Positions 1 to 7,194 are shown, numbered from the stretch's first letter. The stretch: DNA of 11,544 nucleotides from an uncultured Collinsella sp. (GCA_902475475.1 CABRZY010000043.1:1-11544); one strand, 5' to 3'. The notes: a model not told the origin generated them from the letters alone. Made by a program: numbers and translations.

Positions 1-1511
1 CCGGCGAGTTCCCGGGCGTCAAGATTGCCGAGCGTACCGAGCGCCAGTATCCATATGGCGAGACGGCATGCCATATCTTGGGCTATACCGGCACCATTAC
101 CTTCGAGCAGCTCGAGGCCCAGAATAAGAAAACTTCTGGCGACGATGATGCTTCTGCTGGCAAGATTACGTACCAGTCGGGCGATATCGTGGGGCAGGCG
201 GGCGTTGAGAGCTACTACGAAAACCTGCTGCAGGGTATTCGTGGCGAGCAGACCGTCAAGGTCGATGCCTCGGGCAACGTGACCGGTCAGGCCGGCGCCG
301 TGCCCGCGAAGGCCGGCTCTGACATTAAGCTCACGCTCGACCTTAAGATCCAGCAGGCCTGCGAGACGGCGCTGGCGAGCGCTATCGAGCTTGCCAAGAC
401 CACTGGCTACAGCAATGCCGGCAACGGCGCTGTAGTGTGTCTCGATCCCAACAATGGCGAGATCCTGGGCATGGCGAGCCAGCCCAAGTTCGATCCGTCC
501 GTCTTTATCGGCGGCGTCTCAAATGACGTGTGGACCGAGCTCAATGATGACAAGGGTTCGCACCCGCTGCTCAACCGCGCCATTAGCGGACAGTACATGT
601 CGGCCTCGACCATCAAGCCGCTCTCGGCACTGGCCGGTCTTGAGTTTGGAACCTACACGTCGGGGCAGACGACCAACTGCACGGGTTATTGGACGGGTCT
701 GGGCAAGTCGTGGGGCAAGTACTGCTGGCTGCATTCCGGCCACGGCACCATGACGCTGCAGTCGGGTATCGCCAACTCATGCGACCCCGTCTTCTACGAC
801 ATGGGCAAGGCGTTCTTTTATGACGAGCAACATCCCGAGGGCCTGCAGGAGGTCTTTCGTCGCTGGGGTCTAGGCAAGACCTGCGGTATCGATCTGCCGA
901 GTGAGGGCGCGGGCCGTATTCCCGATGCCAAGTGGAAAGAGTCGTACTTCACCGACGCCTCTGCCGAGGACCGCAAGTGGAATGCCGGCGATATGACCAA
1001 CATCGCCATCGGCCAGGGCGACATCCTGGTGACGCCCCTGCAGATGGCGTGTGCCTATATGGGTCTTGCCAACGGCGGCAAACAGTACGTGCCTCACGTG
1101 TTTTTGTCTGCCGTGTCGCGCGATGGCGACGGCGATGCCTATAAGTACAACGGCAAGGGCAAGAAGAAGCGCCTGGAGGCCAAGATCAACAGCGATTCGG
1201 ATTTGACTCTTGTTCGCAACGGCATGCACGACGTGATTTACACGGCATCGACGTCCCTGGCGGCGCACTTTGGCACCCTGACGCCGCAGGTATACGGCAA
1301 GTCGGGCACGGGCGAGAAAAGCGGTGAGGACGAATACGCTTGGTTCTGCGCCTATGCACCGGCCGATGATCCCAAGTATGTCATCGCTACTGTCCTGGAG
1401 CAGGGCGGCGGTGGCTCAGATACCGCGATGCATGTTGTGCGTGACGTTCTCGGCGTGATTTATGACGAGCCCGATACCTCTTCGGCCTCGGGCGATTCTT
1501 CGGTTCGATAG
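1..1511 (+). CDS. mrdA: Penicillin-binding protein 2 (class B transpeptidase), 5'-truncated by window edge
   Basis: This is a D,D-transpeptidase that cross-links peptidoglycan during cell elongation, anchored in the membrane and acting outside it. The reading frame is open from the window edge (first full codon at 3), so the N-terminal membrane anchor and part of the dimerisation domain are missing and about 503 residues are visible. The early segment EFPGVKIAERTERQYPYG and the following HILGYTG match the PBP2 dimerisation domain. The transpeptidase motifs are in order: SxxK as STIK (606-617), the second motif as SCD (777-785) rather than SxN, and KSGT (1299-1310). The next gene is rodA, its usual glycosyltransferase partner, and the rodA Shine-Dalgarno overlaps this gene's stop, so the two are probably co-translated. 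The RodA neighbour favours PBP2 over the division-specific PBP3/FtsI, but the missing N-terminus leaves a little doubt. Confidence 0.93.
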   Translation, partial: GEFPGVKIAERTERQYPYGETACHILGYTGTITFEQLEAQNKKTSGDDDASAGKITYQSGDIVGQAGVESYYENLLQGIRGEQTVKVDASGNVTGQAGAVPAKAGSDIKLTLDLKIQQACETALASAIELAKTTGYSNAGNGAVVCLDPNNGEILGMASQPKFDPSVFIGGVSNDVWTELNDDKGSHPLLNRAISGQYMSASTIKPLSALAGLEFGTYTSGQTTNCTGYWTGLGKSWGKYCWLHSGHGTMTLQSGIANSCDPVFYDMGKAFFYDEQHPEGLQEVFRRWGLGKTCGIDLPSEGAGRIPDAKWKESYFTDASAEDRKWNAGDMTNIAIGQGDILVTPLQMACAYMGLANGGKQYVPHVFLSAVSRDGDGDAYKYNGKGKKKRLEAKINSDSDLTLVRNGMHDVIYTASTSLAAHFGTLTPQVYGKSGTGEKSGEDEYAWFCAYAPADDPKYVIATVLEQGGGGSDTAMHVVRDVLGVIYDEPDTSSASGDSSVR

Positions 1512-1520
1512 GAGGTTGCG

Positions 1521-2747
1521 ATGGATTTTTCTCCGGCGGATCTGTTCCGTTCAACCAAAACCGGCTCTCGCAGCAGCCTGGACCGCGTCAACAAGCAACT
1601 TTCGGCCTCGCGCGGCACGTTTCGCCAAAAGGTGCATATCGGTGTGCTCGTGGCTACTGTGGCGCTCGTTGCCTACGGTGCCATCATCATCTGGTCGGCT
1701 TCGCAGTTTAAGGCCGATGCCTCGTTCTCACGCCATCTGCTGGGAATTGGCATCGGAGCGGTGCTGGCGGTGCTGGTCTGGCGTACCGATCTGCGCGGTA
1801 TTTCCAATTTCTCGACGGCGTTGCTCGTCATCGACCTGATCGTGATCCTCTCGCCCAAGATTCCGGGTCTGTCCTATACGGGCGGTCTGGGCATGACGGG
1901 CTGGATCAAGATTCCCGGTATTGGCTTGACATTCCAGCCGGTTGAGCTTGCCAAGCTCATCACCATCTTCTTTATTGCTACGCTTGGATCGCAGTATAAC
2001 GGCCGCATCGATACCGTTCGCGACTACGTCAAGCTCTGCGGCATGCTGTCCATTCCGTTTTTGGCCGTCGTTGCCATGGGCGACCTGGGATCGGGCCTGG
2101 TCGTGCTGGTTTCCGGCGCTATCGTCATCTGTATGAGCGGTGCGCGCCGCGAATGGGTGCTGTCGACCCTGGCCCTGCTTGTGGGCCTGGTGGCCCTCGT
2201 CCTGGCGCTCGATTCGGTCTTTGATTCGCTGCTCGGCCACGATGTGCTCATCAAGCAGTATCAGATGAACCGTCTGACGGTCTTTATCGACCCCGATAAT
2301 GCCGATTCGGACGATGCCTACAACCTGCAGCAGTCGCTTATCGCCGTTGGCTCGGGCGGCTTCTTTGGTAAGGGTTTGGGCCATGCGACGCAGTCAGCCG
2401 GCGGCTTTCTGCCTGAGTTCCACACCGACTTCGTCTTCGCCTTTCTGTCCGAGACCTTTGGCTTTTGTGGTTCCTTTTTGCTCCTGTGCCTCTACGTGCT
2501 GCTGATCTTTTCGACGATTCGCGTCGCCTTTAAGTGTGAGTCGCTGTTTTTGCGTCTTTCGTGTGTGGGCATCGTTGGCATGTGGGCGTTCCAGACCTTC
2601 GAAAACATCGGCATGTGCATCGGCATGATGCCGATTACCGGTATTCCGCTACCGTTTATTAGCTTTGGTTCGTCTTCGATGATGATCCAACTGCTGACGG
2701 TGGGTATCGTACAATCCATATGGCGGCATCGTTCGGGCGCCGCGTAA
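1521..2747 (+). CDS. rodA: RodA, peptidoglycan glycosyltransferase of the SEDS family
   Basis: This is a polytopic membrane protein that polymerises lipid II into glycan strands together with PBP2 in the elongation complex. At 408 residues it has a roughly 38-residue basic cytoplasmic N-terminus followed by multiple hydrophobic segments, the first at about 39-60. SEDS hallmarks are the QPVELAKL segment (139-146; usually QPSEL), DLGSGLV (188-194), AVGSGGFFGKGLG (275-287), HTDFVFAFLSE (301-311) and GIPLPFISFGSSS (374-386). Asp303 in the HTDF segment corresponds to the acidic residue considered catalytic in this family. A strong AGGAGG at 1510-1515 overlaps the mrdA stop and sets the ATG start. 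Pairing with a PBP2-type gene argues for RodA rather than FtsW. The final motif reads SFGSSS where most relatives have SYGGSS, a mild change. Confidence 0.93.
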   Translation: MDFSPADLFRSTKTGSRSSLDRVNKQLSASRGTFRQKVHIGVLVATVALVAYGAIIIWSASQFKADASFSRHLLGIGIGAVLAVLVWRTDLRGISNFSTALLVIDLIVILSPKIPGLSYTGGLGMTGWIKIPGIGLTFQPVELAKLITIFFIATLGSQYNGRIDTVRDYVKLCGMLSIPFLAVVAMGDLGSGLVVLVSGAIVICMSGARREWVLSTLALLVGLVALVLALDSVFDSLLGHDVLIKQYQMNRLTVFIDPDNADSDDAYNLQQSLIAVGSGGFFGKGLGHATQSAGGFLPEFHTDFVFAFLSETFGFCGSFLLLCLYVLLIFSTIRVAFKCESLFLRLSCVGIVGMWAFQTFENIGMCIGMMPITGIPLPFISFGSSSMMIQLLTVGIVQSIWRHRSGAA

Positions 2748-2765
2748 CCGCTGGAGGGGTTTGCT

Positions 2766-3695
2766 ATGAAAATTCCCGTAGATAAGCTGACCCGCGCTTT
2801 TAAGATGGGCGCGTCCGTTAAGAAGGATTCCGATACGCCGGTGCGCGTCTCGGTCTATCTGGATTCGTCCGCCTCGCGCTTTCTGGCCGAGACGGTGCGT
2901 GACGCCTTTGTGCCGCAGACGACCTCGGGCATTGTGCGCGTCGAGCGTCTGGGGGAGGAGCGAATTGCTCCAAAGACCGATACCGATGTGGTGCTGGTGC
3001 TCTCGTGTGGTTCCGACCGCTTGGAGAGTGCCGTGCAGGAGCTCGTGATCGCCGGCGCGCCCGTGTGCGTGCTTGCCGAGTCTGCTGTGGAGGTGCCGTT
3101 TATCGAGGAGTCCACGCCCATGCTCGGTGTGGTGGCGGCAACCGATAAGACGTATCTGCTCGAGACGCTTGCCCGCTGGATTCTCGATCGCACCGACAAG
3201 GAAACGGCTTTTGCGGCGAACTTTGCCTTCATGCGCATCGCGGCGGCCAATCGTATCATCACCTCGTGTGCGCTCACCAATATGGCGACCGGGGCTTTGG
3301 TGTTTTTGCCGGGCACCGATTATCCCGTTATGGCGCTTGCGCAGGTGGGCATGCTCTTTGAGCTCGCTGCCGTCTTTGGACGCGGCATTAAGCCTGAGCG
3401 CGGCTACGAGGTCGCGGGCGTGCTTGCCGGCGGTCTTGTGATCCGCGCGGTCACCCGCGCGCTCGTCAAGCAGACGCCGCATATTGGGTTTGCCGTCAAG
3501 GCGCTCACTGCTGCCGCGGGCACCTATGGCATGGGCCGTGCGCTCGTTTCGCTCTACGAGCGCGATGTCGACTACAGCCGTGCTAACGAGGTGGTCACTG
3601 CCACGTTTTCCCGCGTTCGCGATCTGGTGACTGCGGTCGCGGGCGCTACCCGTCCTATGGCGTCCTATCAGGACGCATCAGATCTCGCTGCTTAG
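2766..3695 (+). CDS. Uncharacterised DUF697/YcjF-like protein
   Basis: The protein has 309 residues and its function is unknown. The C-terminal half (about 155-265) resembles the DUF697 domain: an ANRII segment, a hydrophobic stretch ending in LPGTDYPVMALAQVGML, an amphipathic segment, a Gly-rich helix (GVLAGGLVIRAVTRALVK, 218-235), then AAAGTYGMGRAL (249-260). In other proteins DUF697 often follows a GTPase domain. Here the N-terminal part (about 25-140) has alternating hydrophobic strands such as DVVLVLS (74-80) and APVCVLAES (98-106), suggesting an alpha/beta fold, but I see no P-loop (GxxxxGKS) and no NKxD. The two hydrophobic stretches could contact the membrane. GGAGG at 2753-2757 lies 8 bases before the ATG. 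It sits 18 bases after rodA and 10 before the radical SAM gene, so it is probably in the same operon. The coding call is firm, the DUF697 match is from remembered pattern, and any role in cell-wall growth would be a guess. Confidence 0.85.
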   Translation: MKIPVDKLTRAFKMGASVKKDSDTPVRVSVYLDSSASRFLAETVRDAFVPQTTSGIVRVERLGEERIAPKTDTDVVLVLSCGSDRLESAVQELVIAGAPVCVLAESAVEVPFIEESTPMLGVVAATDKTYLLETLARWILDRTDKETAFAANFAFMRIAAANRIITSCALTNMATGALVFLPGTDYPVMALAQVGMLFELAAVFGRGIKPERGYEVAGVLAGGLVIRAVTRALVKQTPHIGFAVKALTAAAGTYGMGRALVSLYERDVDYSRANEVVTATFSRVRDLVTAVAGATRPMASYQDASDLAA

Positions 3696-3705
3696 GGGTT
3701 TTCCG

Positions 3706-5583
3706 TTGCGCGTTGCATACCAAGACTGTTTTCATTTAATTGAGCCGTTGCTCGCCAAGGTCGAGAAGCCGAGTCGCTATATCGATCACGAGTGGGGCAC
3801 GCTTTCCAAGGCCGATGCCGACTACCGTTGCTGCCTGATCTACCCGGATGTGTACGAGGTCGGTCTGCCCAACCAGGGCATCGCCATCCTCTACAACATC
3901 CTTAACCAGGCCGAGGGCATCTCCTGCGAGCGCGGCTATGTGCCGTGGCCCGATATGGGTGACGCCATGCGCGAGGCAGGCATTCCGCTGCTGTCGCTCG
4001 AGGGTGCAGCGCCGGTCGCTTCGTTTGATATCGTCGGCCTGCATGTGCCGCACGAGATGGCGGTGACGAACTTCCTCGAGGCACTCGACCTCGCTGGTAT
4101 TCCGCTGTTAGCGGCTGACCGCACCGAGGACGACCCCATTATCATCGCCGGCGGCCCCTCGGTGTACAACCCCGAGCCGTACGCGGCCTTCTTCGATGTT
4201 ATCCTCATCGGCGAGGGCGAGGAATCGCTGCTCGAGACCTGCCAGTTGCATCGCCGTCTGCGTGACGAAGGAGTCCCGCGCGCGCAGATTGTCGAGCAGC
4301 TTGCATCCATTGCCGGCAACTACGTGCCGTCGCTCTATGAGGTTTGTCACGACGAGCCCTGCTCGCCGCATGGCTACACCGTGCCGCGTGAGGGCAAGGA
4401 TGCGCCGACCGTGGTCTACAAGCGCGTCGTCGAGGATTTCGGCGCCACGAATCCGCTGTCGCAGTCGTGCGTGCCCTATGCGCAGCTGGTCCACGACCGC
4501 CTGTCTATCGAGATCCTGCGCGGCTGCGCCCGCGGCTGTCGTTTTTGCCAGGCCGGCATGACGTATCGCCCGGTGCGTGAGCGCTCGGCCGACCAGATCG
4601 TCTCGTCGGTGATTCAGGGTCTGGAAAAGACCGGCTATGACGAGGTGTCGCTGACCTCGCTCTCCACGACCGACCACTCCTGCATTCGCGATGTGCTCGG
4701 CAGGCTCAACCATCGCCTGGAGGATACGGGTATTCGCGTGTCTATTCCGTCGCAGCGCCTGGATTCGTTTGGCGTGGATATGGCCGAGTCGGTCGCCGGC
4801 GAAAAGAAGGGCGGACTGACGTTCGCGCCCGAGGCCGGCAGCCAGCGCATGCGCGACATCATTAACAAGAACGTGACCGAGGAGGACCTGGACCGTGCGG
4901 CCAAGGCGGCCTTCGAGGCCGGTTGGAACCGCATGAAGCTCTACTTTATGATGGGCCTTCCCGGCGAGCGCGACGAGGATATCGTGGCCATCGCCAATCT
5001 GGCCGATCACGTGCTGGAGCTCGGTCGTTCCGTGGTGCCCAAGGCTCGTCGCGGCTCGATCTCGGTGTCGATCTCGGTTTCGGTCTTTATCCCCAAGGCT
5101 GCCACGCCGTTCCAGTGGTGCCCGCAGCTCGACTACGACGACGTCAAGCGTCGCCAGAAGCTGCTCATCACGAGCGTTCGCAACCGTGCCGTCCGCGTTC
5201 ATTACCACGATGCCGAGACCTCGCTCATCGAGGCTGCGCTGTCCCGCGCCGGTCGTGACATGACGCCCGTCATCATCGACGCTTGGCGCTCGGGCTCTCG
5301 CTTTGACGCCTGGGTAGAGCATTTCTCGCTCGATAACTGGAAGGAAGCTGCTGCCAAAAACGGCATCGACCTCAATGAGCTCGTGCACCTGCCCTACGAG
5401 TTGGACTGGCGCCTGCCGTGGGAGCACGTGAGCCCCGGCTGCACGCGCGGCTTCCTCGAGCGCGAGTACCGTCGCTCGCTCGAGGGCGTCACGACTCCCG
5501 ACTGCACCCGCACGTCATGCACCGGCTGCGGGATCTGCCCTACGCTCCACGCCAAGAATGTATTGATGGGTGATCGCGCATGA
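3706..5583 (+). CDS. B12-binding-type radical SAM protein, TIGR03960-like
   Basis: This is a 625-residue radical SAM enzyme of a widespread family with no established substrate. The N-terminal part (about 1-230) resembles a cobalamin-binding-type domain, with YPDVYEVGLPNQG near residue 47 and GGPSVYNPEP (149-158) followed by FFDVILIGEGEE. No DxHxxG cobalamin-ligand motif was seen. The radical SAM core follows, with the CxxxCxxC cluster ligands Cys274, Cys278 and Cys281 in RGCARGCRFCQAG. Further family marks are SLSTTDHS, FAPEAGSQRMR and FIPKAATPFQW. The C-terminus holds another cysteine set (Cys600, 605, 608, 611). The start is TTG at 3706: no ATG or GTG gives a better N-terminus, and a G-rich TAGGGG (3693-3698) overlaps the upstream stop. 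The gene overlaps the downstream DUF2344 gene by 4 bp, so the two are likely translationally coupled. In other genomes the two domains can occur as one fused protein. A tRNA or rRNA modification role is often suspected but is not shown here. Confidence 0.92.
   Translation: MRVAYQDCFHLIEPLLAKVEKPSRYIDHEWGTLSKADADYRCCLIYPDVYEVGLPNQGIAILYNILNQAEGISCERGYVPWPDMGDAMREAGIPLLSLEGAAPVASFDIVGLHVPHEMAVTNFLEALDLAGIPLLAADRTEDDPIIIAGGPSVYNPEPYAAFFDVILIGEGEESLLETCQLHRRLRDEGVPRAQIVEQLASIAGNYVPSLYEVCHDEPCSPHGYTVPREGKDAPTVVYKRVVEDFGATNPLSQSCVPYAQLVHDRLSIEILRGCARGCRFCQAGMTYRPVRERSADQIVSSVIQGLEKTGYDEVSLTSLSTTDHSCIRDVLGRLNHRLEDTGIRVSIPSQRLDSFGVDMAESVAGEKKGGLTFAPEAGSQRMRDIINKNVTEEDLDRAAKAAFEAGWNRMKLYFMMGLPGERDEDIVAIANLADHVLELGRSVVPKARRGSISVSISVSVFIPKAATPFQWCPQLDYDDVKRRQKLLITSVRNRAVRVHYHDAETSLIEAALSRAGRDMTPVIIDAWRSGSRFDAWVEHFSLDNWKEAAAKNGIDLNELVHLPYELDWRLPWEHVSPGCTRGFLEREYRRSLEGVTTPDCTRTSCTGCGICPTLHAKNVLMGDRA
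5056..5079 (+). repeat. 12-bp tandem duplication inside the radical SAM gene
   Basis: Two units, TCGATCTCGGTG (5056-5067) and TCGATCTCGGTT (5068-5079), differ at one base and are followed by a partial third (TCGGTC). They encode SISV-SISV at residues 451-458 of the radical SAM protein, just before the conserved FIPK...TPFQW segment. The repeat keeps the frame, so the protein is not broken. Confidence 0.8.
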
Positions 5584-6392
5584 GTGAGCGCCTGACCGAC
5601 AACCCCTCGCTCTTTAGGCTTCGTGTTCGCTATGGCAAGCGCGATCGCCTTAAGTACCTGGGCCATCTCGAAGTAATCCATACCATTGAGCGCATCGTGC
5701 GCCGTGCGGGACTTCCCTATGCCGTCACGCAGGGCTTCTCTCCGCACATGCGCGTGGGCTTCTCTTCGGCGCTACCGGTTGGTACGTCGTCGACCTGCGA
5801 GTGGTATGACCTGTTTATGACCGAGTTCGTGGCGCTCGACGAGGCGTTTGGGCGCCTGGCTGCGGCGTCTCCGGCCGATCTGGCGCCCATCGAGGCGGCG
5901 TACATCGACGTGCGCACGCCGGCGTTGACGGCGCAGCTCACGCGCCTGTCGTATCGCATCGACCTGCACTTGGATCCCGAGGCGCCCGTAAGCGCCGACG
6001 AGGTGCGTCGTGCGATCGACACGCTGCGCGCGGACCATGGCATCGACTACGCGCGCGGAAAAAAGAGCAAGCGCTTGGATTTGGATCACACGCTCGTGGG
6101 CTATGAGCTCACGGCGGGGGAGCGCCCGGACCATTTGGTGCTCATGCTCGACACCCATGCCGACAACGAGGGCTCCATGCGTCCGGAAATTTTGCTTTCT
6201 GCTGCTGATGTTTTGTTGCAGGGCTTGACCCCGGGCGTGGATGCACCTATTGTTTCCACCGGTATGCAAGACCTCGTGACCATCTGCTCCTACGATGTCG
6301 AGCGTCAGAATCAAGCATGCGAGGACGACGAGGGCCGACTCGTCAGCCCCATACCTGTGCGAACTTGTGGATTTGCTCCACATACTCGTTGA
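5580..6392 (+). CDS. DUF2344 / TIGR03936-like radical SAM-associated protein
   Basis: This 270-residue partner of the upstream radical SAM protein is a conserved family of unknown biochemical role. Family marks are the N-terminal FRLRVRYGKRDRLKYLGHLE (12-31), RAGLPYAVTQGFSPH (42-56) and the FSSALPVGTSS stretch (61-71), corresponding to the usual SHLD, RAxLP and GFxPxxR pattern. The start codon lies within the stop of the preceding gene (ATGA, 5580-5583). The C-terminal 35 or so residues look poorly conserved and are encoded by DNA that also carries the rplU promoter: the TGA stop (6390-6392) lies within the -35 box. The RNase E/G gene often found after this pair is not present. I am sure of the family and unsure of the function. 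Confidence 0.9.
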   Translation: MSERLTDNPSLFRLRVRYGKRDRLKYLGHLEVIHTIERIVRRAGLPYAVTQGFSPHMRVGFSSALPVGTSSTCEWYDLFMTEFVALDEAFGRLAAASPADLAPIEAAYIDVRTPALTAQLTRLSYRIDLHLDPEAPVSADEVRRAIDTLRADHGIDYARGKKSKRLDLDHTLVGYELTAGERPDHLVLMLDTHADNEGSMRPEILLSAADVLLQGLTPGVDAPIVSTGMQDLVTICSYDVERQNQACEDDEGRLVSPIPVRTCGFAPHTR

Positions 6393-6417
6393 CGGGGTTA
6401 TTTTCGCCTGCTACTAT
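6389..6417 (+). promoter_or_regulatory. Sigma-70-type promoter for rplU-rpmA
   Basis: TTGACG (6389-6394) matches the -35 consensus at five of six positions. It is followed by a 17-bp spacer and TACTAT (6412-6417), which matches four of six at -10. An alternative -10, TATATT (6415-6420), is closer to consensus but gives a 20-bp spacer. The predicted transcript start is near 6424, leaving a leader of about 36 bases before rplU. The -35 box covers the stop codon of the upstream gene. Confidence 0.7.
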
Positions 6418-6445
6418 ATTCGGCTGTTGCACTAACTGATGCATG

Positions 6446-6450
6446 AAGGG
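6446..6450 (+). promoter_or_regulatory. Ribosome binding site that sets the rplU start at 6460
   Basis: AAGGG lies 9 bases before the ATG at 6460. It falls inside the reading frame of the in-frame ATG at 6439, which itself has no Shine-Dalgarno upstream. This, with the canonical L21 N-terminus MYAIV, decides for the 6460 start. Confidence 0.75.
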
Positions 6451-6459
6451 CAAGTAAAC

Positions 6460-6834
6460 ATGTACGCAATCGTTAACACGGGCGGCAAGCAGTACAAGGT
6501 CGCCACCGACGATGTCATCACCGTCGAGAAGATCGAGGGCAATGAGGGCGACAAGGTCACCCTGCCGGTTATCTTCCTCAACGATGGAAAGAGGATCGTC
6601 ACCGATCCCGACAAGCTGGCCAAGGCCAAGGTTACCGCTCAGATCGTTGAGCAGTTCAAGGGCGAGAAGCAGCTGGTCTTCAAGTTCCACAAGCGTAAGC
6701 GCTATCGTCGTCTGAAGGGTCACCGTCAGCAGCTCACCAAGCTGAAGATCGTGAAGGTCCAGGCTACCTCCCGCGCCAAGAAGGCTGTCAAGGCAGAGGC
6801 TGAGGCTGTTGCCGAGGCTCCCGTCGCCGAGTAG
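6460..6834 (+). CDS. rplU: 50S ribosomal protein L21
   Basis: This 124-residue component of the large ribosomal subunit binds 23S rRNA. The N-terminus MYAIVNTGGKQYKV is canonical and fixes the start at 6460; an in-frame ATG at 6439 would add seven unusual residues. The basic segment KFHKRKRYRRLKGHRQQL (75-92) is the L21 signature. The family is usually about 100-105 residues. Here a tail of about 20 residues, rich in Ala, Glu and Val (after residue 103), extends the protein. The gene is transcribed from its own promoter and followed after 33 bases by rpmA. No Prp protease gene lies between them, in contrast to Firmicutes. Confidence 0.98.
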   Translation: MYAIVNTGGKQYKVATDDVITVEKIEGNEGDKVTLPVIFLNDGKRIVTDPDKLAKAKVTAQIVEQFKGEKQLVFKFHKRKRYRRLKGHRQQLTKLKIVKVQATSRAKKAVKAEAEAVAEAPVAE

Positions 6835-6867
6835 ATTACACTCGTAACGAAAGAGTAGGTATACACA

Positions 6868-7125
6868 ATGGCACACAAAAAAGGACTCGGTTCCTCCCGT
6901 AATGGCCGTGACTCCCGCGGTCAGCGCCTTGGCACGAAGCGCTATGCCGGCCAGACGGTAACCACGGGCACGATTCTCGTCCGTCAGCACGGCACGCACA
7001 TCCACCCGGGTGAGAACGTTGGCCGTGGTAAGGACGACACGCTGTTCGCGCTGGTCGACGGTACCGTTGAGTTCCACAAGGGTATCAAGCACAGGGTCAG
7101 CGTACGCCCGCTCGCGAACGCGTAA
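6868..7125 (+). CDS. rpmA: 50S ribosomal protein L27
   Basis: This 85-residue large-subunit protein has an N-terminus that reaches the peptidyl transferase centre. MAHKKGLGSSRNGRDSRGQ is the canonical mature start, followed by LGTKRYAGQTV, ILVRQHGT and the GRGKDDTLFAL segment. There is no FFASKKG-type extension, so no processing by a Prp-type protease is expected, matching the absence of that gene. The ATG at 6868 has only a weak purine-rich Shine-Dalgarno (GAGTAGGT), and translation may be helped by rplU just upstream. A terminator follows 25 bases after the stop. Confidence 0.98.
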   Translation: MAHKKGLGSSRNGRDSRGQRLGTKRYAGQTVTTGTILVRQHGTHIHPGENVGRGKDDTLFALVDGTVEFHKGIKHRVSVRPLANA

Positions 7126-7141
7126 TTCACCCTTCATAGAG

Positions 7142-7151
7142 CACATATGTG
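7142..7151. repeat. Perfect 10-bp palindrome CACATATGTG between rpmA and the terminator
   Basis: CACATATGTG is a perfect inverted repeat that shares its last base with the terminator stem. It could be a small operator or simply chance. No second copy was noticed in the window. Confidence 0.4.
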
Positions 7152-7194
7152 GGAGGCACTTGAGTTTTAGGATTCAAGGGTCTCCCTCTTTTTT
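7151..7194 (+). terminator. Rho-independent terminator after rpmA
   Basis: The outer stem GGGAG (7151-7155) pairs with CTCCC (7182-7186) and the inner stem CTTGA (7159-7163) pairs with TCAAG (7174-7178). A small partly paired internal loop lies between them, and the apical loop has 10 bases. TCTTTTTT (7187-7194) follows. The obgE Shine-Dalgarno AGGAGG begins two bases after the T-run, so incomplete termination would feed obgE directly. Confidence 0.8.

Noticed and set aside
78..80. TTG at 78 as the start of the PBP2 gene
   Set aside because: The frame stays open to the window edge, and the upstream residues already match the PBP2 dimerisation domain, so the gene is truncated by the window.
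4108..5427. Long minus-strand open frame (439 codons) opposite the radical SAM gene
   Set aside because: It lies wholly antisense to a well-recognised gene, its translation shows no family motif, and long antisense frames are expected in GC-rich coding DNA.
6439..6459. In-frame ATG 21 bases upstream as the rplU start
   Set aside because: It adds seven residues foreign to L21, has no Shine-Dalgarno, and would sit very close to the predicted transcript start.
6343..7146. Minus-strand open frame opposite rplU and rpmA
   Set aside because: It covers two certain ribosomal protein genes, and its Leu-rich translation is the reverse of Lys/Glu-rich coding.
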